Origin: Rhizorhapis suberifaciens
Lineage (GTDB): Bacteria > Pseudomonadota > Alphaproteobacteria > Sphingomonadales > Sphingomonadaceae
DNA length: 64,000 nucleotides
NCBI RefSeq assembly: GCF_014200045.1
Contig: NZ_JACHOV010000006.1
Location: forward strand, 62,001 to 126,000
Reading direction: 5' to 3'
Below the pieces are notes generated by a model. It saw only the letters and a program-made list of their open reading frames with translations. It was not told the origin of the DNA and searched no databases. This document shows positions 17,477 to 29,930 of this stretch, in pieces. Both the position numbers and the translations under genes were made by a program. The number at the start of each line of letters is the position of its first letter. Positions within the stretch are counted from its first letter, which is position 1.

Positions 17477-18589
17477 CTACCAGCTCAGCGGTCCATTCAT
17501 GCGTTTCTTTTGGCGATCGATTGCCATGATCATTCCGATACAGAGCATAATGGTCATCATCGAAGAACCGCCATATGACATGAAAGGCAGAGGTATGCCG
17601 ACTACCGGCGCAAGGCCCATCACCATCATCAGGTTGACGCAGACATAGAAAAAGATTGTCATCGTGAGGCCGGCGGCCGTGAGGCGCGAGAATTTGTCTT
17701 CTGCCCGCAAGGCGACCTGGTTTCCCCACCGCAGCAACATCATGAAAGCGAAGATCAGAGCAACTCCGCCGATCAATCCCCATTCCTCGGCCATGGTGGC
17801 GAAGACAAAGTCGGTATGACCTTCAGGCAGATAATCCAGATGGCTTTGGGTGCCACGGAGGAATCCTTTGCCGAAAACTCCGCCGGAGCCGATAGCGATT
17901 TTGGACTGGCTGATATGATATCCAGCCCCTAGCGGATCGCTTTCGGGGTCCATGAAAATGAGCACACGCTTTTGCTGGTAATCGTGCAGAAAACTGAATG
18001 CCACGGGTAGGGCGGCAATCCCGGCCAAAGCCGATCCGATGAAGAGGCGCAGCGGCAGTCCGGCCAGGAAGGCGACAGTCACTCCGCCCACGGCGATGGT
18101 GGTCGCGGTGCCCAGGTCGGGCTGGATCAATACCAGGCCTGCGGGTACGCCGATCAGCAATAATGGGGGCCACACGGCCGTCCATTTCCGAATTTCTCCC
18201 GCCGGCAGCATCGAGTAAAAGCGCGCCACGGCCAGCACAATTGCGGGCTTCATGAGTTCCGACGGCTGCAACTGCATGAAGCCGAGATTCAGCCAGCGCT
18301 GACTGCCGCCGCCGACCGCGCCAATCAGTTCCACCAGCAACAATAATATGCCGATGCCGACATAGGCCGGGAAGGCAAGGTGCTTGAACAGGTTGACCGG
18401 CAAGCGGGAGACGACGATGGCCATTCCAAGGAATACGATGAACCGTGCGCCCTGCATCAATGCCCAGGGGGTGAAGCTGCCGCCGGCTGCGCTGTACAGG
18501 ACAATACAGCCAAAGGTCGCGATGCCCGAAACCAGAAATAACAGGCGCCACGGCAACCGGGCCACAGCGGCGGGGACGAGCGTGCTCAC
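17477..18589 (-). CDS. rodA: Rod-shape SEDS glycosyltransferase RodA
   Basis: A 370-residue polytopic inner-membrane protein of the SEDS family, which polymerises lipid II into glycan strands during cell elongation together with PBP2. About ten hydrophobic segments are visible. Family motifs include GGGSQRWLNLGFMQLQPSE, LIQPDLGTA, the long loop with the SEDS Asp region (YLPEGHTDFVFATMAEEWG) and the C-terminal GIPLPFMSYGGSS. Length is normal. Its start overlaps the mrdA stop by four bases (ATGA), and it is the last gene of the mreBCD-mrdA-rodA operon on the minus strand. Confidence 0.97.
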   Translation of the reverse strand: MSTLVPAAVARLPWRLLFLVSGIATFGCIVLYSAAGGSFTPWALMQGARFIVFLGMAIVVSRLPVNLFKHLAFPAYVGIGILLLLVELIGAVGGGSQRWLNLGFMQLQPSELMKPAIVLAVARFYSMLPAGEIRKWTAVWPPLLLIGVPAGLVLIQPDLGTATTIAVGGVTVAFLAGLPLRLFIGSALAGIAALPVAFSFLHDYQQKRVLIFMDPESDPLGAGYHISQSKIAIGSGGVFGKGFLRGTQSHLDYLPEGHTDFVFATMAEEWGLIGGVALIFAFMMLLRWGNQVALRAEDKFSRLTAAGLTMTIFFYVCVNLMMVMGLAPVVGIPLPFMSYGGSSMMTIMLCIGMIMAIDRQKKRMNGPLSW

Positions 18590-20583
18590 CGTGTCTCCAC
18601 AGGGCTTGCAGCGTTTTGGGGCGGCAGGGTGATTTCGCCACGTCTGATGGCTTCCTCGATGGCCGCCTTTTCCTTGAAATGTCGCATGGCCGCCGCCATT
18701 CGTTCATCGATGGTGCCGCCCCAGGCTTTCTCCATGGGTTCAAGCACTTCCATCGCTTTTTTCTTGTCATAGAGATAGGTGAGGACGTCGCGAGCAATGG
18801 GATAGGCAGCGCCGGAGCCGCCGCCATGCTCTATCACCACAGCAGCCGCATAGCGGGGCCGATCGAACGGCGCGAAACAGATGAACAGCCCGTGGTCTCG
18901 GAATTTCCACGGCAAGCTGGCGTTGGATAGCACCCCTCCGCGCCGTTCAGCCATGGTGATGCGGCGGACCTGCGCAGTGCCGGTTTTTCCCGCCAGCAAC
19001 ACGTCAGGAATGGGCAGCCGGGCGCGACCCGCCGTGCCAGGCCCATTAACGACGTCGCTCATCGCTTTCCGGACAAAGGTGAGGTGTTCAGGACTGATTC
19101 CGAGCGAGCGTGGCTGGGGCTGCTTATTACCCAGTACGAAGCGGGGAAGCAGTTGCCGCCCGGACGCGATACGGCCGGCCATGACGGCCAATTGCGTTGG
19201 ATTGGCGAGCATATAGCCCTGGCCAATGGTCGCATTCACAGTGTCATAGCGTTCCCACTGCTGACTGAATTTTTTCATTTTCCAGGCAGGATCGGGCACG
19301 GTGCCATAGCTTTGCGAGGGGAAGGGCAGGGGGAATTTTTCGCCCAGGCCAAGCCGTCGCGCCATGCCGGCGATTTGCTGCATGCCGATCTGCTGCGCGA
19401 AATGATAGAAATAGACGTCGCAGCTTTGGTAAATGCCCTTGGCCATGTTGACGGTGCCATGGCCGCCGCGCTTCCAGCAGTGGAAGAGACCCGTTCCGAC
19501 CCGAATAGAACCGGAGCAATTAACAGAGGCGTTGGGATCCAGGCCCGCCTCCAGGAAAGAGAGAGCCACCATTGGTTTTACCGTGGAACCGGGCGGGTAA
19601 AGCCCCTGCAGCGTCTTGTTGCGCAATGGCACATGGTCGTCTTCTGCCAGCATCTTCCATTCAAGATGGCTGATCCCGTCGGAAAAGCTGTTGGGATCAT
19701 AGCTCGGCATGGACGCCAGGGCGAGCACATCCCCGGTCAAGCAATCCAATACAACTACGGAACCCGATTCCGGCCCCAGCCGGCGGGCGGCATAATGTTG
19801 CAGACCCGCGTCGATCGTGAGCTTGACCACATCACCCGGCGTATCGGGCCGTGTCGTGAGTTCCCGCACCACCTTGCCACGCGCCGTTACCTCGACACGT
19901 TTGGCTCCGGGCTTGCCGGTCAACCGTTTGTCGAACGCCTTTTCCAGGCCGTCCTTCCCGATCTTGAATCCGGGTGTGATGAGCAGCGGGTCCTTGTTCT
20001 CCTCATAATCCTCGGCAGAGGCCGCGCCGACATAGCCGATGAGGTGACCGACTGCCGCTCCTGCAGGATAATTGCGCGAAAAGCCCCGTGCAGGAGCTAC
20101 TCCGGCGAGCTCGGGCAAGCGAACGGAAACCGCAGCATATTGATCATAATCGAGCTTGTCGGCGACCTGCACCGGCTGGAACCCCGCTGCGGTTTTCAGA
20201 TCGTCCTTGATGCGCTGGACCTCGTCAGGCTCCAGCGACAACAGCTCGGCCAGGGACGCTACAGTAGCGTCCTTGTCGTGAAGGCGATCCGGGATGATGT
20301 CGACGCGGAAATCGGTGCGGTTATTGGCGAGGGGTTTGCCATAGCGATCGATGATCCAGCCCCTGCGCGGTGGAATTAGTGTCAGATTGACCCGGTTGCT
20401 TTCCGAAAGCAGTTCGTAATGTTCATTTTCGGCGACGCTGATCCAGGCCATACGGGCCGCAAGCAATACGCCTATGCCGCCCTGCACACTCCCCAGAACC
20501 ATGGCCCGGCGAGTGAAAGTAAAGGACTGTCCGGCTTCGGTTACGTTCTTGCCTGAGCCTGCGATACGAATGGGTTGCACCAT
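18586..20583 (-). CDS. mrdA: Penicillin-binding protein 2 (elongasome transpeptidase)
   Basis: A 665-residue class B PBP that cross-links peptidoglycan in the elongation complex with RodA and MreC. An N-terminal membrane anchor (about 28-45) is followed by the dimerisation domain (PPRRGWIIDRYG) and the transpeptidase domain with SxxK at Ser333-Lys336 (PGSTVKP), the second motif SCD at 387-389 and KTG at 533-535 (GKTGTAQ). The last 40 residues are a charged extension. It overlaps mreD by one base upstream and rodA by four downstream, so the three are translationally coupled. Confidence 0.97.
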   Translation of the reverse strand: MVQPIRIAGSGKNVTEAGQSFTFTRRAMVLGSVQGGIGVLLAARMAWISVAENEHYELLSESNRVNLTLIPPRRGWIIDRYGKPLANNRTDFRVDIIPDRLHDKDATVASLAELLSLEPDEVQRIKDDLKTAAGFQPVQVADKLDYDQYAAVSVRLPELAGVAPARGFSRNYPAGAAVGHLIGYVGAASAEDYEENKDPLLITPGFKIGKDGLEKAFDKRLTGKPGAKRVEVTARGKVVRELTTRPDTPGDVVKLTIDAGLQHYAARRLGPESGSVVVLDCLTGDVLALASMPSYDPNSFSDGISHLEWKMLAEDDHVPLRNKTLQGLYPPGSTVKPMVALSFLEAGLDPNASVNCSGSIRVGTGLFHCWKRGGHGTVNMAKGIYQSCDVYFYHFAQQIGMQQIAGMARRLGLGEKFPLPFPSQSYGTVPDPAWKMKKFSQQWERYDTVNATIGQGYMLANPTQLAVMAGRIASGRQLLPRFVLGNKQPQPRSLGISPEHLTFVRKAMSDVVNGPGTAGRARLPIPDVLLAGKTGTAQVRRITMAERRGGVLSNASLPWKFRDHGLFICFAPFDRPRYAAAVVIEHGGGSGAAYPIARDVLTYLYDKKKAMEVLEPMEKAWGGTIDERMAAAMRHFKEKAAIEEAIRRGEITLPPQNAASPVETR

Positions 20584-21092
20584 CAGGGCAATCGCCAGCG
20601 GTCAACCGTGGCGCATAGCCGCACGACCGCCGGAAACAGCAATATGGACCAGACAATTTGCGGCAAAACCACCAACATCAAACCTCCGCCTGCAGCCAGG
20701 CGGGCGAAATAAGAACCACCCAAGAGGCAAAAAATAATGGCAATAGCGGCAATAAGCCAGTCCTGCCAGTAATCGCGCCACAAAAGCTTGCTGCTCGCAA
20801 TTTCGATTCCGATCAGCGTCACCGTCCAAAGAAACATGGCGGTGCCAAGGGGCTGGCCGCTCATGATGTCGTCGAACAGGCCCAGAGGCGCTGCGATCCA
20901 AAGCGGCCATAGTTCCGGCCGCAACAGCCGCCAGGCAAGAAGAGCCAGTAGGCCAAAGGGCGGGAGAGCGGGGGTTACCGCGATCATCGGCATGATCGTC
21001 ATTGCAGATCCCAGCATCACCATGATGATGGGCGTGCCCTGTGTCCTCAGCCTTGAGCGGTCCTGCGCGATGGTGGAGCGATATCGTGGCAT
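20583..21092 (-). CDS. mreD: Rod-shape-determining membrane protein MreD
   Basis: A 169-residue very hydrophobic protein with about five membrane segments. Sequence conservation in MreD is low; the call rests on the size, hydrophobicity, the PELWPLWIAAPLGLFDDIMSGQPLG stretch typical of the family (short form GLFDDIMSG) and the position between mreC and mrdA. MreD links MreC to the elongasome in the inner membrane. Start and stop overlap the flanking genes by one base each. Confidence 0.93.
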   Translation of the reverse strand: MPRYRSTIAQDRSRLRTQGTPIIMVMLGSAMTIMPMIAVTPALPPFGLLALLAWRLLRPELWPLWIAAPLGLFDDIMSGQPLGTAMFLWTVTLIGIEIASSKLLWRDYWQDWLIAAIAIIFCLLGGSYFARLAAGGGLMLVVLPQIVWSILLFPAVVRLCATVDRWRLP

Positions 21093-22000
21093 CAGGGTTC
21101 GACCTGCCCCGTTGCGTTCGCGGGCAAGGCTTCTGCCGGAGCCTCCGGACGTACCATCCTGGGCTGGAATATGTGCTGAACAATGACGGTGTCGGCCTTG
21201 GCCGGGTTTGCCAGCGGAACGGCTATGGCCGCATCGCCATCCACGCGCAGGACGATGGCGACGGGGATGTTGGGACGGTAAAGCCCGCCCGTACCAGATG
21301 TCACCATGATATCGCCGGGCTTGAACGGATTGCGTCCCATGCTGAGGGGCCGGACTTCAAGCGAGCCATCGCCAAGCCCTGTGGAGATGCCCGCCACATT
21401 GTCCCGCGTACGCCGGACGGGGACGATATTTTCGGGGTCCGTCAGCAACAAGACATTGGCCGTATTGGGCCCCGCCTCATAAATGCGTCCCACCAGTCCG
21501 TCCGGCGCCCGCACCGGCTGCCCCGGCCTGACGCCTTGGCGACGTCCCGCGCTTAGCCGGGCAAGGCGGCGGAGGCTTGTGGAGGTCGAACTGATCATTC
21601 GGGCGGCGACAACTTCATCGTCCTGGGTCTCCACCAGCTTCAACAGTTTTTTTAGCTGGCGATTCTCCTGCTCGATTGCCGCCGCTTCAATAAGACGCGT
21701 ACGATTGGCTTCGACCTGGCGACGCAGGGCGGCGTTCTGCGAACCGGCCCGGACATAGGCGACGATATGTTCATCAGCGCTGCCGATGCCGCTCACCAGC
21801 CTGCGCAATGTGGCGGAGACGGGACGAGTGACCTCAGCCGTAGTGTTACGGATTACGGCAAATCCGGTCGGGTCGGCGATGGATATGATGGCCAGCAACA
21901 AGCCCAGCAACGCACCCGCGACGGCTATGATATAGCTCGCGAACAGTCCATATTGCGCCTTGCGGTTATAACCGGGGCGCCGGCTGGGAGGCGCCGCCAT
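21092..22000 (-). CDS. mreC: Rod-shape-determining protein MreC
   Basis: A 302-residue inner-membrane protein with one N-terminal membrane segment (about 22-42), a short coiled coil (around 95-120, NRTRLIEAAAIEQENRQLKKL region) and two periplasmic beta domains (GLVGRIYEAGPNTANVLLLTD and GDIMVTSGTGGLYRPNIPVA). It scaffolds the elongation complex. ATG 22000 is chosen because a GGGGAGAG ribosome site precedes it; the longer frame to 22075 would run into mreB. A 16-base gap separates it from mreB. The C terminus is Ala/Pro-rich. Confidence 0.95.
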   Translation of the reverse strand: MAAPPSRRPGYNRKAQYGLFASYIIAVAGALLGLLLAIISIADPTGFAVIRNTTAEVTRPVSATLRRLVSGIGSADEHIVAYVRAGSQNAALRRQVEANRTRLIEAAAIEQENRQLKKLLKLVETQDDEVVAARMISSTSTSLRRLARLSAGRRQGVRPGQPVRAPDGLVGRIYEAGPNTANVLLLTDPENIVPVRRTRDNVAGISTGLGDGSLEVRPLSMGRNPFKPGDIMVTSGTGGLYRPNIPVAIVLRVDGDAAIAVPLANPAKADTVIVQHIFQPRMVRPEAPAEALPANATGQVEP

Positions 22001-22016
22001 GTGGCCTCTCCCCCTG

Positions 22017-23069
<1,053 letters not shown>

Positions 23070-23206
23070 TCAACCGGAGCTTTTTCATGGGCTAGGCGCG
23101 CTACGCTATAGTCGTTCATTCCACAGGCGCAAAGTCACAGGATGCTTTTCACAAATGTTTGGACGACGGCTCGCGGAATGCGTCCGCTTGGGCTAGGGAC
23201 ATGCTT

Positions 23207-24991
<1,785 letters not shown>

Positions 24992-24999
24992 GGCGGGGC

Positions 25000-26154
25000 A
25001 TGAGGAACAGGGAGCAGGCCGAAATGGAGCGGCGGCGGGACCGCTTGCTTGGAGCGCTGGCGCTGGTCGGCGGAGCCAGTTTCTTTCTTGCGCTTCCTTT
25101 CGCGCTGCAAGCAGGGGCGGAATTCTTCCTGCCGCTGACTGCCGCGCTGGTCATCGCCATCGCCCTGGTCCCCTTTCTGGAGTGGATGGAGCGGCATAGC
25201 GTCCCGTCCAAGCTGGCGGCGTTGGTCGCGGTAATCTTCTTCCTCACGGTCAGCAATGTCGCACTGGTGCTGATTATCGTGCCCGCCACCGACTGGTTCG
25301 AGATATTGCCCCAACGTATTCCGCAGATTCAGGCCAATCTCGCTCCCTTGATCGACTTTTATTCGCAACTTCAACGCTTTGTGGATGAAACCGTCCGAAT
25401 GCTGGCAACAGGGCCAGTCGCGGCGGCGCAGACTGCTGCTGTGGAAGCGCCCCGGTCTTTGCTGGAGCTGGCCGCGACCTCTGCGCCCTCGGCGATCATC
25501 CAGATGCTCTTTGCGCTGCTGGTGATCTATTTCTTTCTTGCAAGCTGGACCAGCCTTCGGAACCAGACGATCAGCAGCCGGGGCAGTTTTGATGGGGCGT
25601 TGAGCATCGCCCGCGTCATACAGAATGTGGTGGACGCGACCTCCGCTTATGTCACGACCATCGCCGTCATTAACCTCAGTCTTGGCATGGCTGTGGCGAT
25701 CGCTCTTTATCTTATCGACATGCCTTCGCCGCTGATGTGGGGCGGCATCGTCGCGCTTTTGAATTTCATTCCCTATTTCGGGCCCATCCTGGCGGCGATC
25801 TTACTGGGCCTGGGCGGTTTGATGATCTTCAATGACGTCTGGCTTGCCCTGCTGCCCGCACTCATCCAAATCAGCTTTCACATCGTCGAAGCGAACGTCA
25901 TCACACCGCTGGTTCTTGGGCGGCGGCTGACGATGAACCCGCTGTTGATTCTGGTATCGTTAAGCTTTTGGGGTTGGGTCTGGGGAACGCCGGGCGCGCT
26001 CCTCGCGGTTCCATTGCTCATCATCCTTCAAACTGTGATTGCCGCGGCGGGAACCCCGGATATTGCGGGTTTTCTCTTTGAGCATGGCACGCTGATGCAT
26101 GGCCATCAGGAGGAATTGCCGGATAATTTGCAGAAGAGCGTTGAGGAGAGTTGA
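25000..26154 (+). CDS. AI-2E/PerM-family membrane permease
   Basis: A 384-residue protein with about seven to eight membrane segments and the central cytoplasmic-facing amphipathic part usual in the AI-2E transporter-like (PerM) family. Family features are the double N-terminal hairpin, PSPLMWGGIVALLNFIPYFGPI (short form NFIPYFGP), ANVITPLVLGRRLTMNPLLIL and the WGWVWGTPGALLAVPLL segment. Substrates in this family vary (autoinducer-2, ions) and cannot be told from sequence. It starts nine bases after mutL and is probably co-transcribed. An alternative start is ATG 25024. Confidence 0.88.
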   Translation: MRNREQAEMERRRDRLLGALALVGGASFFLALPFALQAGAEFFLPLTAALVIAIALVPFLEWMERHSVPSKLAALVAVIFFLTVSNVALVLIIVPATDWFEILPQRIPQIQANLAPLIDFYSQLQRFVDETVRMLATGPVAAAQTAAVEAPRSLLELAATSAPSAIIQMLFALLVIYFFLASWTSLRNQTISSRGSFDGALSIARVIQNVVDATSAYVTTIAVINLSLGMAVAIALYLIDMPSPLMWGGIVALLNFIPYFGPILAAILLGLGGLMIFNDVWLALLPALIQISFHIVEANVITPLVLGRRLTMNPLLILVSLSFWGWVWGTPGALLAVPLLIILQTVIAAAGTPDIAGFLFEHGTLMHGHQEELPDNLQKSVEES

Positions 26155-26198
26155 CAGGGCAGGCGGGCTCTTCTAACTGCGCCTCCTCACCGCAGAAC

Positions 26199-26263
<65 letters not shown>

Positions 26264-26275
<12 letters not shown>

Positions 26276-26473
26276 CTTCCCTGTTTCCATCCAGGCGAGG
26301 AGTGGCTTTAGCGGCAAGATCCAGACGATCCCAGCCACAGCATAGATGATTAACTGCACCAGTCCTGGCAACCGTCCGATCTGATGCGACATGCTGGCGA
26401 TAACAAACGCCCAGGCGGCAATGATCCCTAATATGAGAAACATGCCGACCGGTTTGCGCCAACTGGGATTCAT
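26264..26473 (-). CDS. DUF2842 small membrane protein
   Basis: A 69-residue protein with two membrane segments (LILGIIAAWAFVIASM and LIIYAVAGIVWILPL) and the family ending PLKPLLAWMETGKW. DUF2842 is an alphaproteobacterial family of unknown function. Its start overlaps the stop of the cyclo-ligase gene as ATGA. Its stop codon lies inside the acceptor stem of the convergent tRNA-Asp gene, so the last three codons use tRNA sequence. Confidence 0.88.
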
Positions 26474-27048
26474 GGGTTTGCGGGCCCTTCAATAAATTCG
26501 CGTTCAGTGACAATCGCGTGGAGCGGCATGTCCCAGGGGTCAAGCACAAGATCGTCGCGCTCTTGCCCCGACCAGGCGACGCCAATCCTTGTCGCATGGT
26601 CGTATCGGGCAAAAACCCGGTCATAATGCCCGCCGCCCTGGCCCAGGCGATTGAGCGAACGGTCAAAAGCAACGAGCGGCGCCAATATGGCGTCTGGTAC
26701 AATCAAGGGCGCGCTGGGGGAGGGTTCACCGACGCCGGCGTAGCCCAGCACCAGTTCGTCGCCCGGCGTCCATTGCCTGAAAACCATCTCGTCCGAACTG
26801 TCCTCGATGCAGGGCAGGCATAGCGACTTCCCCGCCAGGATCAGAGGTTCGGCAAAGGCATCGGCGGGCGCTTCGCTACCGACCGGCAGGTACAGCGCCA
26901 CGCAGGATGCCGGCGCGATCAATCGGATCAAAGCGGTCGGCGGTGCGTGAAAGGCAATTTTCAAAGCGATCGGCGGAAGAGATTCCACAAAAAGCGACCG
27001 GCGCCTGCGAGCATCGCGGCGAATATCCTGTTTGGAAAGGGTGTTCAT
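26470..27048 (-). CDS. 5-formyltetrahydrofolate cyclo-ligase
   Basis: A 192-residue enzyme that converts 5-formyl-THF to 5,10-methenyl-THF with ATP. Conserved elements include the N-terminal KQDIRRDARRRR, LYLPVGSE, the PLVAFDRSLNRLGQGGGHYDR loop (short form RLGQGGGHYDR) that binds ATP-phosphate, and the GVAWSGQE strand. It lies downstream of zapA and the 6S RNA on the same strand, the usual arrangement in Proteobacteria, and is coupled to DUF2842. The gene is called fau or ygfA in other species. Confidence 0.95.
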   Translation of the reverse strand: MNTLSKQDIRRDARRRRSLFVESLPPIALKIAFHAPPTALIRLIAPASCVALYLPVGSEAPADAFAEPLILAGKSLCLPCIEDSSDEMVFRQWTPGDELVLGYAGVGEPSPSAPLIVPDAILAPLVAFDRSLNRLGQGGGHYDRVFARYDHATRIGVAWSGQERDDLVLDPWDMPLHAIVTEREFIEGPANP

Positions 27049-27094
27049 GGGCGGATGATTACCCCGTTGGCAGCCGCGTGGAAATATCTGTGTA

Positions 27095-27275
27095 TCGGGG
27101 GATGCCGCTGAAGATTGGTGACGGGACCGCCTCGGCCGTTTGCTGGAATATCCTCTGACGCCTCAACGTCAGGTGGGTGCCGTGTAATCCAGGCCGGAAC
27201 CCGGGCAGGGACAGCTCCCTTGGATGTGATATCGCCTCAGGGATGTTCGCTAAAGCTCGTACCAGGCAGTACCCG
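27095..27275 (-). ncRNA. ssrS: Probable 6S RNA
   Basis: The 239-base gap between zapA and the cyclo-ligase gene, both on the minus strand, is the conserved place of 6S RNA. On the minus strand it contains CCCTGAGGCGATATCACATCC, close to the E. coli 6S segment CCCUGAGCCGAUAUUUCAUACC, and further down GCGGCATC near the 3' end as in E. coli. Internal hairpins GGGAGCTGTCCC and CTGACG-loop-CGTCAG are present. 6S RNA binds the housekeeping RNA polymerase holoenzyme in stationary phase. End positions are estimates from the E. coli length. Confidence 0.6.
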
Positions 27276-27287
27276 TCAAGGCGTAAT

Positions 27288-27611
27288 TTAGGCGCTCTGT
27301 GGTGATGCGGCAAGCCTTGAGACAACAGATTCCATTCGGTCGGCAAGCTTTTCCAGCGCGTCCGACAGACGGGGATCGGGGGCGGGCGAATGAGCGGGTA
27401 GCTCTCCTGTTCTAATGTCGTTGAGTTCGTCTGCCAGGAACAAAGCGGCGAACAGCAATTGCCGTACTTCGGTTAGGCCGGGAACGGCTCGCCGGGCGTC
27501 CTGAGTCTTGGCATCTACCAGCGTGGCCAGGTGCTGAAGCCGCGCCTCATCTCCATCGCGGCAGGTGATTACATAGCTGCGCCCGCCAATGGGCAGGCTA
27601 ACCTCAGCCAT
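27288..27611 (-). CDS. zapA: Cell division protein ZapA
   Basis: A 107-residue Z-ring stabiliser. It has the ZapA start (AEVSLPIGGRSYVITCRDGDE; core form VSLPIGGRSY) followed by HLATLVDAK and a helical C-terminal half suited to coiled-coil tetramers. ATG 27611 is chosen because a strong AAGGAGG site lies in front of it; the open frame upstream is the overlapping gene. It overlaps the preceding coiled-coil gene by eight bases. Confidence 0.93.
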   Translation of the reverse strand: MAEVSLPIGGRSYVITCRDGDEARLQHLATLVDAKTQDARRAVPGLTEVRQLLFAALFLADELNDIRTGELPAHSPAPDPRLSDALEKLADRMESVVSRLAASPQSA

Positions 27612-27801
27612 GCTGTTCCTCCTTGATCTGCAGGATGAGCCCGTCAAGATCGGACAGGACCTGCCCCGTCTCGCTTTTTAACAGGGCATATTTTTCCTGA
27701 AGGTGCTCAAGCGTTTCGGTGTCTGGCGCTTTGAGAGCCTCTAATCGGCTCAGCGCCCGTTCGATTCGCCCAATGGCGTTGATCATGCGGTCGTCGGACA
27801 T
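27604..27801 (-). CDS. Small coiled-coil protein upstream of zapA (ZauP-like)
   Basis: A 65-residue, almost wholly helical protein with heptad-like spacing (IGRIERALSRLEAL, LEHLQEKYALLKSETGQVLSDLDGLILQIKEE). In Caulobacter a coiled-coil partner of ZapA, ZauP, is encoded beside zapA; the position, strand, size and overlap with zapA here fit that role. Sequence identity to ZauP could not be checked, so the name is tentative. It is the first gene of the zapA-6S-cyclo-ligase unit. Confidence 0.65.
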   Translation of the reverse strand: MSDDRMINAIGRIERALSRLEALKAPDTETLEHLQEKYALLKSETGQVLSDLDGLILQIKEEQHG

Positions 27802-27948
27802 GCTATCCCAAATAGCACGGCTGGGTGCCGGTGCAAAAACCCTATTATACGCTGCGGTTGACGCTTGCCGCCCGACGGGACAAATGGGGGCGATTTTTCG
27901 CGACTCGGGCGCGCGTGCCCATCGCCGTCCCTCGAACAGGAAGCTTTA

Positions 27949-29916
27949 ATGACCGCCACCCAACAGACGCTCGCCAACGCCATAAGGGCATTGTCGATGG
28001 ACGCGGTTCAGGCCGCAAACAGTGGCCATCCCGGTATGCCGATGGGAATGGCAGACGTTGCGACCGTGCTGTTCAGCGAGTTTCTGAAGTATAATCCCAA
28101 AGAGCCCAAATGGGCGGACCGTGACCGTTTCGTGCTGTCTGCCGGCCACGGCTCCATGCTCATTTACTCGCTGCTGCATTTGACCGGCTATGCACGTCCA
28201 AATATCGAGGATATCCGAAACTTCCGCCAATTACACAGCCCCTGCGCCGGTCATCCGGAGAATTTCGAGCTGGCGGGTGTGGAAACCACCACTGGTCCCC
28301 TGGGGCAGGGCCTTGCGACCGCTGTCGGCATGGCCATGGCGGAAAGGCATCTGAACGCAACTTTCGGCGATGCGCTTGTCGATCACCGCACATGGGTGAT
28401 CGCGGGCGACGGCTGCTTGATGGAAGGCATCAACCATGAGGCGATTGGCCTTGCCGGGCACTTGGGCCTTGGTCGACTGATCGTTCTTTGGGACGATAAC
28501 AAGATTACGATCGACGGTTCCACCAGCCTTTCGACAAGTGAGGACATTCCAGCCCGCTACGCCGCGACTGGCTGGCATGTGGTATCCTGCAACGGCCACG
28601 ATTTCGCCGATATCCGCCGTGCCTTGGCAGAGGCGGTTGCCGATCCGCGTCCTTCGCTGGTCGCGTGCAACACTACCATCGGATATGGCGCGCCCAACAA
28701 GGCCGGCTCGCATAGCGTTCATGGCTCGCCACTGGGAGCCGATGAAATCGCCGCTGCCCGCACCCATCTTGACTGGCCGCACGAAGCTTTCGTCATTCCG
28801 GCCGATGTGGCGGCGGAATGGAAGAAACTGGGCGAGCGTTCCGCTGCTGCTCATGAAGCATGGCTGGGAAGGCTTTCAAGCCACTCCCTGGCAATGGAAT
28901 TTCGTCGCCGAATGGCAGGCGATCTGCCTGCTGCTTTCTCGCTGTCAGCCTATATAGACGGCCTCATTGCGGATCCGAAGACAGTAGCGACGCGCAAGGC
29001 GAGCGAAATGGCCCTGGAAGCGGTCAACACGCTGCTGCCCGAAACCGTGGGGGGTTCGGCCGATCTCACCGGCTCCAACAATACCAAGACCAAGACGACC
29101 GGCCCGTTCAGCAAAGACGATTATTCCGGCCGCTATGTCTATTATGGCATTCGTGAGTTCGGCATGTCGGCGGCGATGAACGGTATGGCGCTGCATGGCG
29201 GCGTTATTCCCTATGGTGGCACCTTCCTCGTCTTCTCTGACTATTGTCGTCCGGCGATCCGACTGTCAGCGCTTCAAAAGGCGCGTGTCGTCTATGTCAT
29301 GACGCATGACAGCATCGGTCTGGGGGAGGACGGTCCTACCCACCAGCCTATCGAGCACGTCATGAGCCTGCGGATGATCCCCAATCTCGACGTCTATCGT
29401 CCGGCCGATGTAGTCGAGACGGCCGAATGCTGGGAATTGGCCCTGAAGAATCAGGATGGTCCTTCGCTGTTGGCCCTCACGCGTCAGAATTTGCCGCAAG
29501 TCCGCCTGGCAAAGAGCGAAAACCTCAGCGCAAAGGGCGCATACCGCCTGCGTGCGGCCAGCGCGCCGCGCCGGGTAGTGCTGCTTGCCAGCGGTTCGGA
29601 AGTGGAAGTGGCGATGGGCGTTGCAGATGCCCTTGAAGGGCAGGGGATCGGGGCTGACGTCGTTTCGATGCCCTGCTGGTCCCTCTTTGACGCGCAGGAC
29701 GCCGCCTATAAAGCCGGGATCATCCCTTCGGATTGCCTCAAGGTTTCCATTGAAGCCGGTACGACCTTCGGCTGGGAACGCTATACTGGGCTTGATGGGT
29801 TGCGTTTCGGGATCGACAGTTTCGGTGCGTCCGCCCCGGCAGAAGCACTGTTCGACTATTTCGGCCTTACGGCCGCTAAGATTGCGCCGCAGATCGTTTT
29901 GGCGCTTGGCAAATAA
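27949..29916 (+). CDS. tkt: Transketolase
   Basis: A 655-residue thiamine-diphosphate enzyme transferring two-carbon units between sugar phosphates in the pentose phosphate pathway. Evidence is the N-terminal [23 protein letters not shown] (short SGHPGMPMG), GPLGQGL, the TPP motif GDGCLMEG followed by [26 protein letters not shown] in the Pyr domain and [22 protein letters not shown] 27949 has an AGGA ribosome site; the longer frame to 27865 does not match the family. It is 14 bases ahead of gap, and the two probably share a transcript. Confidence 0.97.
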   Translation: MTATQQTLANAIRALSMDAVQAANSGHPGMPMGMADVATVLFSEFLKYNPKEPKWADRDRFVLSAGHGSMLIYSLLHLTGYARPNIEDIRNFRQLHSPCAGHPENFELAGVETTTGPLGQGLATAVGMAMAERHLNATFGDALVDHRTWVIAGDGCLMEGINHEAIGLAGHLGLGRLIVLWDDNKITIDGSTSLSTSEDIPARYAATGWHVVSCNGHDFADIRRALAEAVADPRPSLVACNTTIGYGAPNKAGSHSVHGSPLGADEIAAARTHLDWPHEAFVIPADVAAEWKKLGERSAAAHEAWLGRLSSHSLAMEFRRRMAGDLPAAFSLSAYIDGLIADPKTVATRKASEMALEAVNTLLPETVGGSADLTGSNNTKTKTTGPFSKDDYSGRYVYYGIREFGMSAAMNGMALHGGVIPYGGTFLVFSDYCRPAIRLSALQKARVVYVMTHDSIGLGEDGPTHQPIEHVMSLRMIPNLDVYRPADVVETAECWELALKNQDGPSLLALTRQNLPQVRLAKSENLSAKGAYRLRAASAPRRVVLLASGSEVEVAMGVADALEGQGIGADVVSMPCWSLFDAQDAAYKAGIIPSDCLKVSIEAGTTFGWERYTGLDGLRFGIDSFGASAPAEALFDYFGLTAAKIAPQIVLALGK

Positions 29917-29930
29917 GGAGCTTGAAGAAG

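Noticed and set aside
19084-20379. Long plus-strand open frame of 431 codons opposite mrdA
   Set aside because: It lies fully antisense to the well-supported PBP2 gene, with no recognisable protein motif; long antisense frames are expected in GC-rich coding DNA.
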